From Falciphora oryzae (taxonomy: Eukaryota; Ascomycota; Sordariomycetes; Magnaporthales; Magnaporthaceae), in NCBI GenBank assembly GCA_000733355.1, contig JNVV01000064.1, positions 139,742-203,741 of the forward strand: a DNA stretch of 64,000 nt, in the 5' to 3' direction. The notes beneath the pieces were generated by a model that made no database searches, was not told where the DNA came from, and saw nothing but the letters and a program-made list of their open reading frames with translations. The translations under genes and the position numbers were made by a program. Every line of letters starts with the position of its first letter. The first letter of the stretch is position 1. This document shows positions 36,354 to 48,556 of this stretch, one piece after another.

Positions 36354-38069
36354 TGTGGGCGTGGCGGCAGCACGGGAAGTGAGGATGCAGCGATCGACGC
36401 AACGCAAGAGAACGGACCCCCTACATGTGCGGTGGTTGCTGGCTCTAGGAGACATCTCTGCTTACAATGTGCCACGTCCATATATAACTCTTGCTATGTC
36501 GCTGCGGCCGACTCAGAGCTCCCTTTTTCTCTCGTCCTATTCTGCCATTTTACCATGCTCTAGACGGGTATGCGGCTTCCCATACGTGCGTTTTCGCTGC
36601 CTCCCGTGCTTTTTCTCATCTTTTGGCCTAGTTGCTGTTAATACGTAGAGACGAAGGTTTCCCGAGAACGGAAAGGTTTCGGTTCGAGCGGTGTCTGCCT
36701 CCCCGCAGCGGCAGACCACATGGCAACGGCTGCGCCGTGTATCATGAATTACGTCGGGCACGCTCGGCCGGAAACGTGTCTCTGAGGGGCGATGGCCGCG
36801 GCTGGAAATCTGCTAGAATGTTTCCGTGGCCCCTGAATTCTTGTGAGAGCCCTTCGGTGCTGCCGGCATTTTCCTAGTCAGCATGATCCTGGTTGCCCTG
36901 TTGGATGACAAGGGCCTGTGACGCTTTGTGAAGGGACGATTGGAAGCAGGGAGAGAAGGGTGGCAGCTGCCCCCGGGGTTGGGGCTGCATGGCGAACTCG
37001 CTCTGGTAACGAAGCGTGCTCATGTTGCAAGTCAACGGCGGGGCTACATACCGCTCTCGCACCATTGTTTCTGGGCTGGTGTTAGGGTTTGGAGTAATCT
37101 AGCGTGCGGGAGAGGTGCCCGGTGTGGTGCGCAGCCGACGCACAAACCCTTTTCGTTGCGGCACATGTCGCGCCCTGTCATCATGTCAGGTCGAGTCCGA
37201 TGTTTCGAAACACGTCGCAGCACTCCCCACGTCCGGGTCGATCCGGCTGCAACGGGTACCGCCGCTCTGGCACTGGACTGGGTTGCAAGGGGCCAATGGG
37301 GCCGTCGTTTGGGGGCAACTGCTGCGACTGCTCTGCCAAGCCAACAGCCCTCGTCGGCAGGGCAGATGGAGACCAAGCCGACAGGAGGCTCGCGTGCATT
37401 TCCCTGTTGGGTCTGTTTTTGTTTTGTTTTTCGTTTGCCATCACCAGTAGCAGCGATGGTTCTGGAACAGGCCACAAGCGAGCGAGCCCAAGTCGCTAGA
37501 GTACATATTAAAGTCTCATCAATACGGGGGGCCGCCAGAGACAGTTTTGTCGCGAGGTCTTTCTGTGGGGAGCGAAAAGGCGGGGGATACGAGAAAACGG
37601 TGACATATGCCCAGCCGGCAGCGCCCAAAGTCCCCGCAGTGTGGGGGTTGCACCTTCTGGTTTTTGCACTGCGATAGCAGGCACTGCTGTGCTCTCTCGA
37701 GTCGGGGCCGTGTTCGGGACAGCCTCGAGTCATCGCGAGACATCGGCGATAAAAACTCTATCGCGTCGTCTCGACGCGCGCCAGACGCTAATTTTACGAC
37801 ATCTCAATCAAATCAATCAAATATACCGCGGTCTAGCCCACGTCGGGCCAGCCAGGCCCCGGCTCTGATGACGCTGGGCTGACTCTCTGCTTTGCTGAGA
37901 GCGCCCCCGCAGCCATGGCGTCACCGCCCATAATGGCTATGGCTGAGCGTCGGGCGGAAAAAAGATCGACTCGCGCTGGTCCCAACGCGGCCTCCATCCA
38001 ACCCAATTGACGCCGCAGACTCCAGACGAACATCGCCAGCCCGCCCCGCTGCCCATCGAGGAAACAATC
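36354..38069. other. Divergent promoter region
   Basis: About 1.7 kb between the S41 protease and the membrane transporter, which are transcribed away from each other. No supportable gene; it should hold both promoters. Confidence 0.55.
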
Positions 38070-41000
38070 ATGGCCCCCTCCCACGGGGACCGCCCGCCAG
38101 AGCAGAACACCGGAGGCCTCCATGGCGAAAGCCCGGCCCAAGATGCTGTCTCGGGTAGGCCGCGTCAGTCGTCCCGAGCCAGAGAGAATGCGAGCGCGTC
38201 CTACGGCTCCTCCAGGGGCGACACCGTCTTTACGGATGGCGATGCCAGCGTGGCGGCGCCGAGCATCTCTGTCGCCGAGGGGCAAGTGAGGAAGCCATGG
38301 CTGAAGCGCGTGGCCGCGAGGCTGGGCCTAGACCTGCCGACGCTCAAGATGATGCTCAAGTACGTGATATTCGAGGGCTGGCTGGCTGTCCGACCTCATG
38401 TGATGCAACTGACCCAGATGCAGAGGCTCCCTCCCGCCCATCATCGCCATCTCGATGCTGCAGTCGCGTGCCGCCACCGCCTACTTCTCGAGCATCGGCT
38501 ACGATGTCTCCATCGTCAGCGTCCTGGCCGTCGCCATCCTGCCCCGCGGCAAGTACCTGCAGACCCTGGTGCTCAACCTGACCGCCATAACCGCCGGAAC
38601 CGCCCTGGCCATGCTGGTGCTGTGGTCCGGCGTCCAGGCCCGCCTGCACACGTCGACTCTGCCTCCCCAGACGACGACAAGCACCGCCGCGACCGGCCGT
38701 CCGCAGCGGCTTCCCTACAACGGCTCACAGTCGACTGTGTGCGCGATCTGGCTCTTTTTCAGCATCTGGCTCGTCAACCTGGTGCGCGCCAAGGCGCCTT
38801 CCTTCAACATCCCCACAATCCTCTTCTCCATCCTGGTCGACATCGCCTGCATGAACGGTCCCCAGCTCGGATCCACCGCGGCCGCCTGGGTCCTCGTCCG
38901 TCGCCTGCTGACCAGCATGCTGACTGCCCTGGCCATCGCCACCACCGTCTCGCTCCTCGTCTTCCCCGTCTCGAGCCGCGGCGTCGTCGTCCGCCAGCTG
39001 GGCGCCGGCGTGGGCCTACTGCGCAAGGCCGTGCGCCTGCAGGGCGAGTACCTGCGCGGGCTCGAGAACGTCGACATGTTTGCCCTGCGTACCGTCGAGA
39101 CGAGCGTCGGGGCTGGGGTCTTGCGTGCTGGTGGCGGCGTCGGCGATGCGACGCAGTCCGATACGGACGACGATGGGAGGAATGACGGCAAGGACAAAGG
39201 ATGGATGGGCTTGCGGAGGAGGAAAAAGAAGACGAGACGGAAGCTTAAAAAGGAGCAAAAGAGAGCCGACAGGATAGAGTCCAGGGATGACAAGACGGGC
39301 ATGGAACGGGAGCACGAGGTTGCGCTCGACCTTAAGAGGACGGTGCTGCAGCTCAGGGGCCTCTCCGGAAAGCTCCAAAGCGACATCGGTTTCGCCAAGA
39401 ACGAGGTGGGCTGGGGGAAGCTCAGCGCGCGTGACCTTGGCGAGGTCTTCAAGTACTTCAGGGCCATTTTTATTCCAGTGTATGTGCTTGTTGTCAACAG
39501 CCTGTGGCGTCGTCCCGCACATTTCTGTCTTTCTGTGTTTCTCTGCTGACGTACACGGCTGAAGCATGGGCATGGCCACCATCATGGACGTGTTCCGTCG
39601 GACGGCCGAGCGACGCGGCTGGATCACAGACGAGGGCGAAGAGACCCCCGCCGGAGTCATGGAAGAAAAGTGGGAGGAGAGAAGGCTATGGAATGGCCTT
39701 ATGAGGGAGCTGCACGAGCCATTCGCCATCCTGTCCGAGGCCATTGACCAAGGCCTGGAGCATGCAGCCCTGCAGCTCGAGATCGTACGGCGGCCCAAGG
39801 GGAGCGAGAAGCGAGCCGCTGCTGCTGCCACGACGGCACAAATTGCGAGTACCGACGTCGAGGCTCGTGGGGGAGAGACTGCGCCGGGAGAGTCCGAGTT
39901 CAGCGGGAACATCGAAGAGAAGCTGCAGAGGTTCTACAAGTGCAAGGGGGACACCATACGATACTGGGCCAAAGAGCGGGGCCTGTCGTCCGGCTCCAAC
40001 GGCGGCAGCCGGGCTGGCACTGCGAACATGGACTTTCGGTGGCGGAGCCAGGGGCAGCTGTACGTCCTGCTGTATCTCGAGCAGCTGATGCAAGCCACGG
40101 GCGAGGCGGTCCACGACCTTGTCCTGTTCGCCGACAGCAAGGTGGCAGACGGCACCATGTCCTCGAAGCGACTCCTGATGCCCGGGCTTCACCAGATGCG
40201 CAAGTGGGCCTCGAGCGTGCTGGGCCGGCGAGGCGGGCCGTCGCGCGACCCGACAGCCCAGGAGTCGTCCGACGTGCTAGACCAGGGCGGCATTGTTGTG
40301 CACCTGGGCCCCGGATTCGCGCGGCGGCGCGATCTCGAGCACCTGCCGCCCGAATCGACTTGGGAGCGGCTCGGGGACGGTGTCAGGGCATTGTCGGCAC
40401 TGCTCTCGTCCGAGGCGAGCGCGTTTGGGATCCGGGTCGCGTGTGCCACCATGACCGTCGCCATCGCGGGCTTCGTCGAGAGCACCCAGGTCTTCTTCCA
40501 GGAGCACCGCCTCGTCTGGGCCATGATTGTCATCGCTATGGGCATGACGCAGACGTCGGGGCAGTCCATCTTTGGTTTCTTTTGCCGTGTTGGCGGTACA
40601 GTCCTCGCCATGCTGTCCTCCTTCATCATTTGGTACATGGTCGGCGAACAGCCTGCCGGGGTTATTGTCATGATGTGGCTCTTCACCTTTGTCGACTACT
40701 ACTTCTTCCTCAAGTATCCTCGTTTCGTCCCGGCGACAATGCTCATCATATTCACCCAAGTCCTGATTATTGGCTACGAGCTTCAGGTCAGAGTCATTGG
40801 CATCGCCGCTAGCGAGGCTCTCGGGACCATCTACTACCCAACCTATCTCCTCGCCCCATACAGGGTCGCCACCGTGGCGGGAGGCTGCCTGGTCGCCTTC
40901 TTCTGGACCTTGTTCCCGAAGCCGCTGACGGACCGGACGTGGCTGCGGCGCGATCTCAGCGCAACGCTGTACCTCCTGGCCAACTACTTTAGTGCCATTT

Positions 41001-42144
41001 CGCAGACCATCCGGGTTCAGCTCGACGAGGAGGAGGCGCAGCAGCAGTGGAAGCAGTCGCAGCAGCAGCAGGTGGAAAAGGAGCACCCTCCACTGCTAGA
41101 GATCGCGTCCCCCGCGCGCCACCTGGCCAGGGTTCGCCACAAGATCTTTGGCAAACTCATGCTGCTGCTGCCGTCGCTCGAGTCGCACTCGGACTGGCAG
41201 AACTGGGAGCCCACTATCGGGGGAAGATTCCCGCGCGAGGTGTACGATGACATCCTTCTGCGCTCGAACCGGTACATCCTGCCTGTATACCGCTCTGTTA
41301 CCAACACAGAAACACCAAGGCTAACCACACTTCCTGCAGGATCCTCAACTATCTCACACTAATGTCATACACAGCCACGCGCTCGCCACACTCGGGGCCA
41401 TCCGCATTATCTCCCCCCTCGCCTGCTGACGAGCGTTGGGTGCGCACGCTCCGAGCCGTGCTGGACGAAGTGCAGCCGGCGCACCACCAGATCGTGTCGA
41501 CGCTCGCCCTGCTCTCCAACGCCCTGCTCTCAGGCCAGTCGCTCCCGCCCTTCATCCAGATGCCCTCGCTCTACGGCGTCCGCAACCCCAGGCTCCCGGG
41601 CGGCAGACCCGCGGGCGGTGGCGGCTGCCTGCACCACAGTCACCCTGGGCGGCCGTGCCCCTGGGCCTCGCCGTTCTCGTCCTCGTCTGGTGCCGCCGCC
41701 GCTGGGAGCGAGGACGACGACGACGACGACGACGACGTTGGGGGCAACCTAGCCGACATGCTGGACCCGCGCAACGTTGAGCAGCGCGGGTATACCGAGT
41801 TCGCCGTCATGCAGGTCTGCAGCACGTTGGTTCGCGACGACCTGCAGGCGCTGGTGCGCGCCGTCGAGCGCCTCGTCGGCGTCGTCGACTTCAGCTACCG
41901 CGTCGACAGTGGCGCTGGGGATCCGCTGGGAAGAGCCGAGGCGGCGGCGGCGGAGAAGGGTGGGGACGGGAAGCAGAGGTCGCCACAGCAACAGCAACAA
42001 CAGCAAGAAAGCGGCAGGAGGGGAGTCAGACGGAGAAAGAGGGGCACGATGGTCTCGACGGCCGTCGACGACAGCGGCTCCTCCTCGTCGTCGGACATGG
42101 ACAGCATCCGGCAGCGGCCCCCCTCACGCATCTCGGCTGGCTGA
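38070..42144 (+). CDS. Large membrane transporter: ER-transporter-6TM / FUSC / DUF2421 (ArAE-like)
   Basis: Predicted polytopic protein of the aromatic-acid-exporter-like FUSC group, common in fungi and thought to move organic acids or amphiphiles. Four exons: 38070-38359, 38424-39479, 39565-41271 and 41340-42144. Donors are GTACGT, GTATGT and GTACAT, each intron has a CTGAC or CTAAC branch, and the product is 1285 residues. The N-terminal membrane block starts at GSLPPIIAISMLQSR (near residue 98) and runs to about 340. A Lys/Arg-rich segment follows (39190-39290), then IPVMGMATIMDVFRR across intron 2. The second membrane block, about residues 740-900, is the FUSC part (IRVACATMTVAIAGFVEST). 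The C-terminal DUF2421-like region ends with an acidic D8 run and a Gln/Arg-rich low-complexity tail. The last donor (41272) was chosen because it alone restores SNR-ILNYLTLMSY. No ATG precedes 38070 in frame; the frame above it opens with TTG. The substrate is unknown. Confidence 0.9.
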
Positions 42145-42518
42145 AGACGCCCAAGGCGCATCCCGCCGTTCCAGGCCTGTCGAGTACCGCTGCCACAGGC
42201 ATGTCGACATCCAATCTGAACGCTTGTGGACAAGGCCAAGGAGCTCCAAGTTAGCCGAGCCCGGCCCCTGGTGCAGCTCATCGGGCTCGGGGGCTACGAG
42301 GATGGGAGTGCGCACCTGGGCGACCTTGCGAGGTTGTCCAGGGAGCAAGGATGGTGGAGCTTGTCCCTTGGACTTGGTTTTCGAGGGCTTGCATACTGGC
42401 TCCAGTAGTGGACCAGGTAACCAGTCACGTCCGTGGATACACGAACCTGTGCTGTTCAAAATATACCGCATGCTTCGTGATATTGCTACATAATTGTCTA
42501 CATTTTATTACTCTGTCC
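42145..42518. other. Convergent intergenic region
   Basis: 374 bp of shared 3' flank between the transporter and the peptidase. Nothing else seen. Confidence 0.6.
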
Positions 42519-44126
42519 TCATGATTGGAACACGGTCCCCGTCGGCGGAAGCTTCAGGTCTACCAAGTAGTCATCCATGGCCTTTTTGGATTCGTTGCCG
42601 ATAAAGTAGCTGGTATGTCCTGTGCCGTTGCGGATAAACAACTGGCTACCCTGGATCTCGTCGACCAGGCCACGCGCCCACACGAGACTGGTGGCCGGAT
42701 CGAATACGCTGTTCACCACCATGACCGGATTCGCCAGGCCCTTGACGTCCAGCGTTCGCAGCGGATTCGTGTTCACGGGGGTCCAGTTGGTGCACGACAT
42801 CTGGTTCAGCCACGCGTCCTCGAACCCAGGCACAGCCGCGACCACAGCGCTGACCGCTGCCCGAGCCTTGAGGTCGCCTAGGGACGTGGCCGGCGCGAAG
42901 GTCCCGTCCTGGCACGTTACTGCTTGGAACGCGAACCCTTCGTTGTCCCGGGGTGCTCCGGTCCGCAGCGAGTTCGCAAACGGCGTCCCGTCTCCGCTCG
43001 CCGCCTTGGCCATCATGTTTCCAAAGATGGACGAGGCAAAGGACGCGAAGAAGAGGCTGTTGCGCGCCGCCGACACCAGGTCCTCGGGGCGCACGTCGCG
43101 CAGGCAGCCCGTTGCGCGTGTGTTGTCACACTGCGACGCCTGCAGCTTCCCGTCCCTGGCGCGCGCAACCAGAGAGGCCCACACGGCGGCGACGTCCTGC
43201 CCCGCCAGCGGGCATTTCGGGTCGGACGCGCACGACTTGAAGAACTGCTGCAGCGTGGCCTGGATGGTGGTCTGCTGGATCAGCTGGTTCGCGATGTCCG
43301 AGTTGGAGTGCTGCAGCACGCCGTCGAGCACCATGGCGCGCACTGATCCCGGGAACAGGGCGGCGTACTGGGCGCCCATCTGGGTGCCGTAGGACTGGCC
43401 AAAGAAGTTCATGGGCTCGCCGCCCATGGCGAGGCGCGCGGCCTCCATGTCCTTGACGACGCTGGGCGTGTCGACGTTGTCGAAGAGCTTGCCCGTCAGC
43501 TGGCGGCAGCTCTCAGCCAGGCGGCGGTTGGCGTCGGCGAAGAGGTCGAAGGTGGTTTGGTTGTTGGGGTCGAGGCGCGGGACGACTTGGTTGGCAGTGT
43601 CGGTGTCGCACCTGATGTTGGGCGTGCTAAGGCCGACGCCGCGCGGGTCCATGCCGATGACGTCGAAGCGCTCGCGGATCACGTCGCTGAAGTTCTGCCG
43701 CCTCTGGACGATGACGTCGAGGACGCGGCTGGGGGGGATCCCGGGCCCGCCGGGGTTGAACCACAGGTTGCCGATGCGCTTTTCCTTGTTCGAGGCCGGC
43801 AGCCGCACCAATGTTATGCTGGCCTGCTCGCCCGTCTGGTCTCGATAGCTGACGGGAATGGGGAGCGTGGCGCACTGCAGGACGTCGATCGACTTTAGAC
43901 CGAGGCTGGCGTTGCAGGGCGCAAAGGTGAGCGACCCGATCTTCTCCGTTGGAGGGCTGGCGGTGTTGGCCGGGGGGATCGGAGGCGTCGTCGAGTTGTT
44001 GCCGGCCTGGCGCAACCGCAAGTGGCGGCCAGCCACGGCTGGTGGTTGTTGTTGGCCATCGGGCACTTGGTCGAGCGGTGGGAAGGCCTGGAGTATGACG
44101 GCCAGGTGCGACCACGGAGCCTTCAT
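42519..44126 (-). CDS. S33-family alpha/beta-hydrolase peptidase (TAP-like), N-terminus uncertain
   Basis: Predicted prolyl or tripeptidyl aminopeptidase-type serine exopeptidase. The frame from ATG 44126 has 535 residues. The fold is complete: oxyanion motif WFNPGGPGIPPS, then FDVIGMDPRGVGLS, nucleophile elbow FFGQSYGTQMG (Ser near 246), acid in VNSVFDPATS (near 475), and catalytic His in GTGHTSYF (near 501). A TAP-like C-terminal domain occupies the last 110 residues (PVMVVNSVFDP onward). Asn-linked sites and paired Cys suggest secretion, but the first 45 residues (MKAPWSHLAVILQAF then Gln/Pro-rich) are a weak signal peptide. The frame starts only 30 bp from the N gap at 44156, so a first exon with the true signal sequence may lie in the gap. 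Confidence 0.86.
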   Translation of the reverse strand: MKAPWSHLAVILQAFPPLDQVPDGQQQPPAVAGRHLRLRQAGNNSTTPPIPPANTASPPTEKIGSLTFAPCNASLGLKSIDVLQCATLPIPVSYRDQTGEQASITLVRLPASNKEKRIGNLWFNPGGPGIPPSRVLDVIVQRRQNFSDVIRERFDVIGMDPRGVGLSTPNIRCDTDTANQVVPRLDPNNQTTFDLFADANRRLAESCRQLTGKLFDNVDTPSVVKDMEAARLAMGGEPMNFFGQSYGTQMGAQYAALFPGSVRAMVLDGVLQHSNSDIANQLIQQTTIQATLQQFFKSCASDPKCPLAGQDVAAVWASLVARARDGKLQASQCDNTRATGCLRDVRPEDLVSAARNSLFFASFASSIFGNMMAKAASGDGTPFANSLRTGAPRDNEGFAFQAVTCQDGTFAPATSLGDLKARAAVSAVVAAVPGFEDAWLNQMSCTNWTPVNTNPLRTLDVKGLANPVMVVNSVFDPATSLVWARGLVDEIQGSQLFIRNGTGHTSYFIGNESKKAMDDYLVDLKLPPTGTVFQS

Positions 44127-44155
44127 AGTCAAGATGCCTCAGAGAATACCCCGGA

Positions 44156-44325
44156 NNNNNNNNNNNNNNNNNNNNNNNNNNNNNNNNNNNNNNNNNNNNN
44201 NNNNNNNNNNNNNNNNNNNNNNNNNNNNNNNNNNNNNNNNNNNNNNNNNNNNNNNNNNNNNNNNNNNNNNNNNNNNNNNNNNNNNNNNNNNNNNNNNNNN
44301 NNNNNNNNNNNNNNNNNNNNNNNNN
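44156..44325. other. Assembly gap (170 N)
   Basis: Run of N. Its right edge is AATAATAATAATAA followed by purine-rich AAAGAAAG repeats, so the gap probably lies in low-complexity DNA. Confidence 1.
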
Positions 44326-46004
44326 AATAATAATAATAAAGAAAAAAGAAAGAAAGAAAAAAAAAGAGAGAGAGAAAATAATGGATTGCGCGCTGGACCG
44401 GTCAAGCGCGTGTACTGCCCGGGCAAGCCTTGTGTGAGGAAGATCAACACGAGGAGAGGGCAAGCGCCCGGCTTAACAGTAAAAGGAGACCATGGTCCAG
44501 CCCCTGAAGCCCCCACAACGGATAGGCCGCGGCAGTTCAATGCTATCGTGTCATTCCATCGAGGAACCCTTGCCAAGGGCCAAGGCCTTCATGCCGACAG
44601 CGAGGCATTCCCCGGCCCTGGAGGGGATCGGTGGCACTGGAGTCATTGCAGACATGGACGGCAGCACGAGCGCGAGGGTCCACTGATTGTCGCAGGCCGA
44701 CACATCGTAAAGTTTATATCCCCTGTGTTTGGGGTGTTTGGTGGTGCTGGGGGCGAAACGCAGGGTTGCAGCCTGCCCAGGACCCGCTTAGCGGGCGAAG
44801 CTCTGCGGTGTAAACAACCAGCCAGCCTCGCACACGACAAAAAAAAACGAGACTGCAATCTGTGTCCCTCCTGTCGGGGAGTACATTGACCGCGATGAAC
44901 AACGTTAAAAAAAAAAAAAAAAACCGCGACTATACATCTTTTCACATTGAAAAAGACGTAATATTATACTTTATGACTGCTGGTAATACACAGCTAGGTT
45001 GAATATTTTATTCCCCATTTGTTTTCTGGAAATACAAAAGGAAAACACTTGGGGCCAAAGTCAATTTGTTTCGCAGTCTCGTTTATTTTGTTGTGGTGGA
45101 GCCAGCCCAGACGCCTCCCGCCTCCCGTTTCCCCAGCCAGGTGGATAGGCAGTTTGGGGCGAGAAGCTTTGGCGCTTTCATGTTGAACCTACCGCAAGCC
45201 TGCCCCAAGTGGGAAAGGATTGTGGAGGGGCGGGAAGTACCGAGCTGCTCAACGGCCATGGACGCGGAGCGAGGAGCGAGTCGTGGAGTGGCTGGTGACG
45301 CCTGGATTTTGGCACCTGCTAATGGCTTTGGTTTCCTTCCTGGACCGATTCCTGGCGTCCTCAGCACGCGGGATTTCGATGTGCTATTCGTAGGGAGCTG
45401 AGGCTGGAGAAACAATTCGGGATTAGGAAATCTAGCTCTCCAGCTTCCAGTCCAAAACCAGTGGCCCGCGTTTGGGGTGCATCGAGGTTAACTCCGGACA
45501 CCCGACAACACACAGCGAAGCTTCAGGCGTTCCGTGCTGGGATTAGTTCGGAGTTAACGCGGCGCAGTAGCGCACGACACTGTCGCTCCGCCGCCATGTG
45601 CCCATGCCAGCCGTCCTGAGCCCAGCCCTGAGATAGCACACAATGGGCGGGTGAAATATCGGGCATGGCGTTTAGAGGCTTGGAAAGGCGGGTTGCTTGC
45701 TGTTCACGTCCGCCGTGCCGAGAAATCGCTGGCGCTAGGCAGCGCCGCCTCCGGGGCTAGCGGTCTTGATATTTTGACGAGCCGAAGACTGAAGACGACC
45801 GGACAGGAGATCTTGGCCGTACCTAACCGACAAAGGAAGCCATATAATTAATCATCATTGAACCAATGACACTGCCGTTTTGCATTCGACATGATCCCGT
45901 GCAGCAGACCATTTCCGCATCGTTTTCGTCGCCATCATTCCCCGACTCCATTAACGTCGGAAATTTCTTTCGCAGCTCCTTTCCGCCCCTGGCCATCTTG
46001 AACC
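44326..46004. other. Intergenic, low-complexity start
   Basis: No supportable gene. Holds the AAAG-rich tract after the gap, an A17 run near 44907-44923, and a perfect 10-bp inverted repeat GTTAACTCCG (45487-45496) with its complement at 45549-45558. Confidence 0.55.
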
Positions 46005-47122
46005 ATGCCGTCCCCTCGGACCATTGCTGGAAAGCCGGTTGGTCCGACCGGGTACGGTCTCATGGGTGCGGACGCCAGCATAGTCCCCAGCCCCGGAGCC
46101 CACCTCACAGCATTGCTAACCCCTACGCAACAGGCTCCCACATGCCCCCGCCGATGGACTTTGACGCCGCGGCTTCTGTCATGAAGGCCGCCCTAGACCA
46201 TGGGACCAACTTCTGGAACGGCAGCATGTTCTACGGGGCTCCCGAAAACAACTCGCTGCACCTGCTGCGGCACTACTCCACCCGGCAGCCCTCTCGGACG
46301 CCGACCGCGTCGTGCTATCCATCAAGGGCGCTTACGATGCGGCCACGCATTCCCCCAAAGGAGCGCCCGGGGACGTGCGCCGGTACGTGGAAGAGGTGCC
46401 CGGCCTGCTGGCCGGCAGCCGGCACCAAGTTAATCGACGTGTTCCAGTGCGCCCGCGTCGACCCGGCGGTGCCCATCGAGGAGACGGTCGGGGAGCTGGC
46501 CAGGCTCGTCGCCGAGGGCAAGATCGGCGGCATCGGCTTGAGCGAGGTGTCGGCGGCCGCCATTAGGGAGGCCGCAAAGGTGCATCCTATCACCGCCGTT
46601 GGGGTTGGGCTGAGCCTGTTTACGACCGAGGCGTTGAGCAATGGTGTCGTCGACACGTGCAAGGAGCGTGAGTGGCAGGGGCTTTGTGACATCGCCTCGA
46701 TGCATTCTGCTGACGTTAAAATGGGTCTAGTGGGGATTCCTATCGTTGCTTACAGTCCCCTCGGCAAGGGCTTCTTGTCGGGACATATCCGCTCCCTGGA
46801 CGACCTCCCCGAGACGGATATGCGCCGCCGCTTCCCACGCTTCTAGCCCGACTTCTTCTCCCAGAACCTGGAGCTCGTCGAGGCTGTGAGCCGCGTGGCA
46901 GAGCGCAAGGGGACGACGGCTGGACAGATCGCTATTGCTTGGGTGCGTCACGCGGGCACCCTACCGCTCCCGAGGCCGACGAGAATAGACGGAGTGGAGG
47001 AGAACTGCATGGAGGTATCTCTTGAAGAGGAGGATTTCTGCGAGATTCAAGAGGTCCTGTGTACTATGCCCATGGCCGGGGGCCGATACCCCGCTTCCCA
47101 CATGAAGCTGTTAAGCTTGTAG
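46005..47122 (+). pseudogene. Broken aldo/keto reductase (pyridoxal reductase-like)
   Basis: Relatives are NAD(P)H-dependent aldo/keto reductases of the yeast/fission-yeast pyridoxal reductase type. The start MPSPRTIAGKPVGPTGYGLMG fits exactly. Introns are visible at 46066-46133 (CTAAC branch) and 46668-46730 (donor GTGAGT, CTGAC branch), the second joining CKE-LGIPIVAYSPLGKGF. The body is damaged. Between about 46280 and 46425 the family sequence (SDADRVVLSIKGAYDAATHS) lies in another frame from its flanks, so two opposite frameshifts are needed. At 46844-46846 a TAG stands where relatives have Gln (RRFPRF-stop-PDFFSQNLELV), a CAG to TAG transition; the frame stays open beyond it to 47122 (AERKGTTAGQIAIAWV). 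The catalytic Tyr region (FYGAPENNSLHLL) remains. The combination argues for a decayed gene, though assembly error could explain the frameshifts. Confidence 0.82.
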
Positions 47123-47383
47123 GGTTGTTGTTGCGGGACCAAAGGTTTCTGGACGAGGTGAAGAGAGGCCTAATAAACACATAGTATTTGCAGATATAAA
47201 CTTGTAGAGCAGTCAAAATCCCTCACCTTGAAGGCATGCTTGGGTTGAGGATGAGATGGGAGAAAAGAAACAAAACGTGTCGCCTCGCGGAAGCCTGCGT
47301 ATTTTCGCATAAAGGCCTTTCCCCCTCTGCTATATCCGCATATAGCACACAACGCCGGGCTCCTAGTCTCTCCTAAAACATGC

Positions 47384-48556
47384 TTAGTTTCCCAAGCGGC
47401 TGCCCAGGTCGGGCTGCACCTTGAGGAGAACCTCCATGATTTCAGACCATGTCTCGGTCATGAAAGCGCCGCCCTGCGCCAGATCGCCCACACTTTGTTG
47501 AGGCAGGGCAGAAAGAGATTTTGTTAGTCAAAGCCGACGACCCCGCAAGAGGCAGCTCTGTTAACGCTACGGGGGCCAGGAGACTCACGGGTAGAGCACG
47601 TCGTGGTGCCAGAACAAACCATGGCTTTCAGGCCCAAGCGCCGTGGCGCCGACCAGCGTCCGGGCGCCTTCCTCGGCAGAGCGGGCAAAGACAGCCTGGA
47701 AGACAGTCGTGACAGCCTTCTGAACCAAGGGGAACTCCCGGCCGAGATCGGTCTTGCAGAGATGCGGACAGCACGAGTTGACGATAATGCGCGGCCGACG
47801 GGACGCATCCACCCCTTCCACTGCTGGACTCCGCGCAATGGCTTGCGTGGCTGCCATGGCTAGAAGCTTGACCATGCTGTAGTGCTTGCGTGCGTCGAAT
47901 GTGGCCTTGTCGTTCGCTGCCTTGAGCAGGCTGCCGCCAAACTCGCCCAGCCACTCGCGCTTGACCTCGCTGTGCCCGACGCTGTTGACAAAGGTCAAAT
48001 GCGACTGACTACCATGGCTGTCCGCCGCAGCCTGCATCAGCGGCAGGATGAGCACGGCCATGAGGGCTGACGCCAGCACGTTGACCTGGACCGCGGTCTC
48101 CCAGCCCGCCTCGTTGCGGAGAAAAGTCGGGCTCGCGAGTCCCGCGTTCAGCAGCGCGACATCGAGGCGAGGCGCCGTCTTGGCAAGCTGGGCTGCGAAG
48201 TCGCGGACCGAGTCGAACGAGGCGAGGTCGACCGTCATGACCACGATAGAGCCAGCGGCCATGCCCGTGCGCGCGGCGATGTCCTGCCGCGCCGCCTCGC
48301 CCTTGGCCGCGGACCGCACGGCCAGGATGAGGTGAGAGGCACCCTTGGCGGCGTAGCTCAGGGCTGCCGCGAAGCCGAGTCCCGTGTTTGCGCCCGTCAC
48401 CAGGACGGTCTTGCCGGCGAAGGAGACGGCTGGGTCGGCCGGTGGGTTCTTGGCGGACCAGCGCAGCCTGGCCAGGTCCCCTTTGATGTTGAGGGGTGGC
48501 TGGTCCTCGCTTGCCTGGCGGGCCACAACGGTGTTAGAACTGTTGGGTGCGGGCAT
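47384..48556 (-). CDS. Short-chain dehydrogenase/reductase (SDR)
   Basis: NAD(P)-dependent oxidoreductase with a Rossmann fold; substrate unknown. Exons 48556-47589 and 47492-47384. The 96-nt intron has donor GTGAGT and a CTAAC branch and joins HHDVLYP to VGDLAQGG, giving 358 residues. Cofactor motif TGANTGLG lies near residue 55, LLNAG near 140, catalytic Ser in FVNSVGHS and catalytic Tyr/Lys in YSMVK near 240. An N-terminal extension of about 45 residues and the C-terminal WSEIMEVLLKVQPDLGSRLGN resemble a common fungal SDR subgroup. Without the second exon the frame would stop right after the donor (VLYP), so the splice matters. It sits between a broken reductase and a MITE, yet its own frame is intact. 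Confidence 0.9.

Noticed and set aside
41285..41339. GTATAC donor at 41285 for the last transporter intron
   Set aside because: It leaves the frame out of phase with the following exon and leads to an early stop; GTACAT at 41272 gives the conserved junction.
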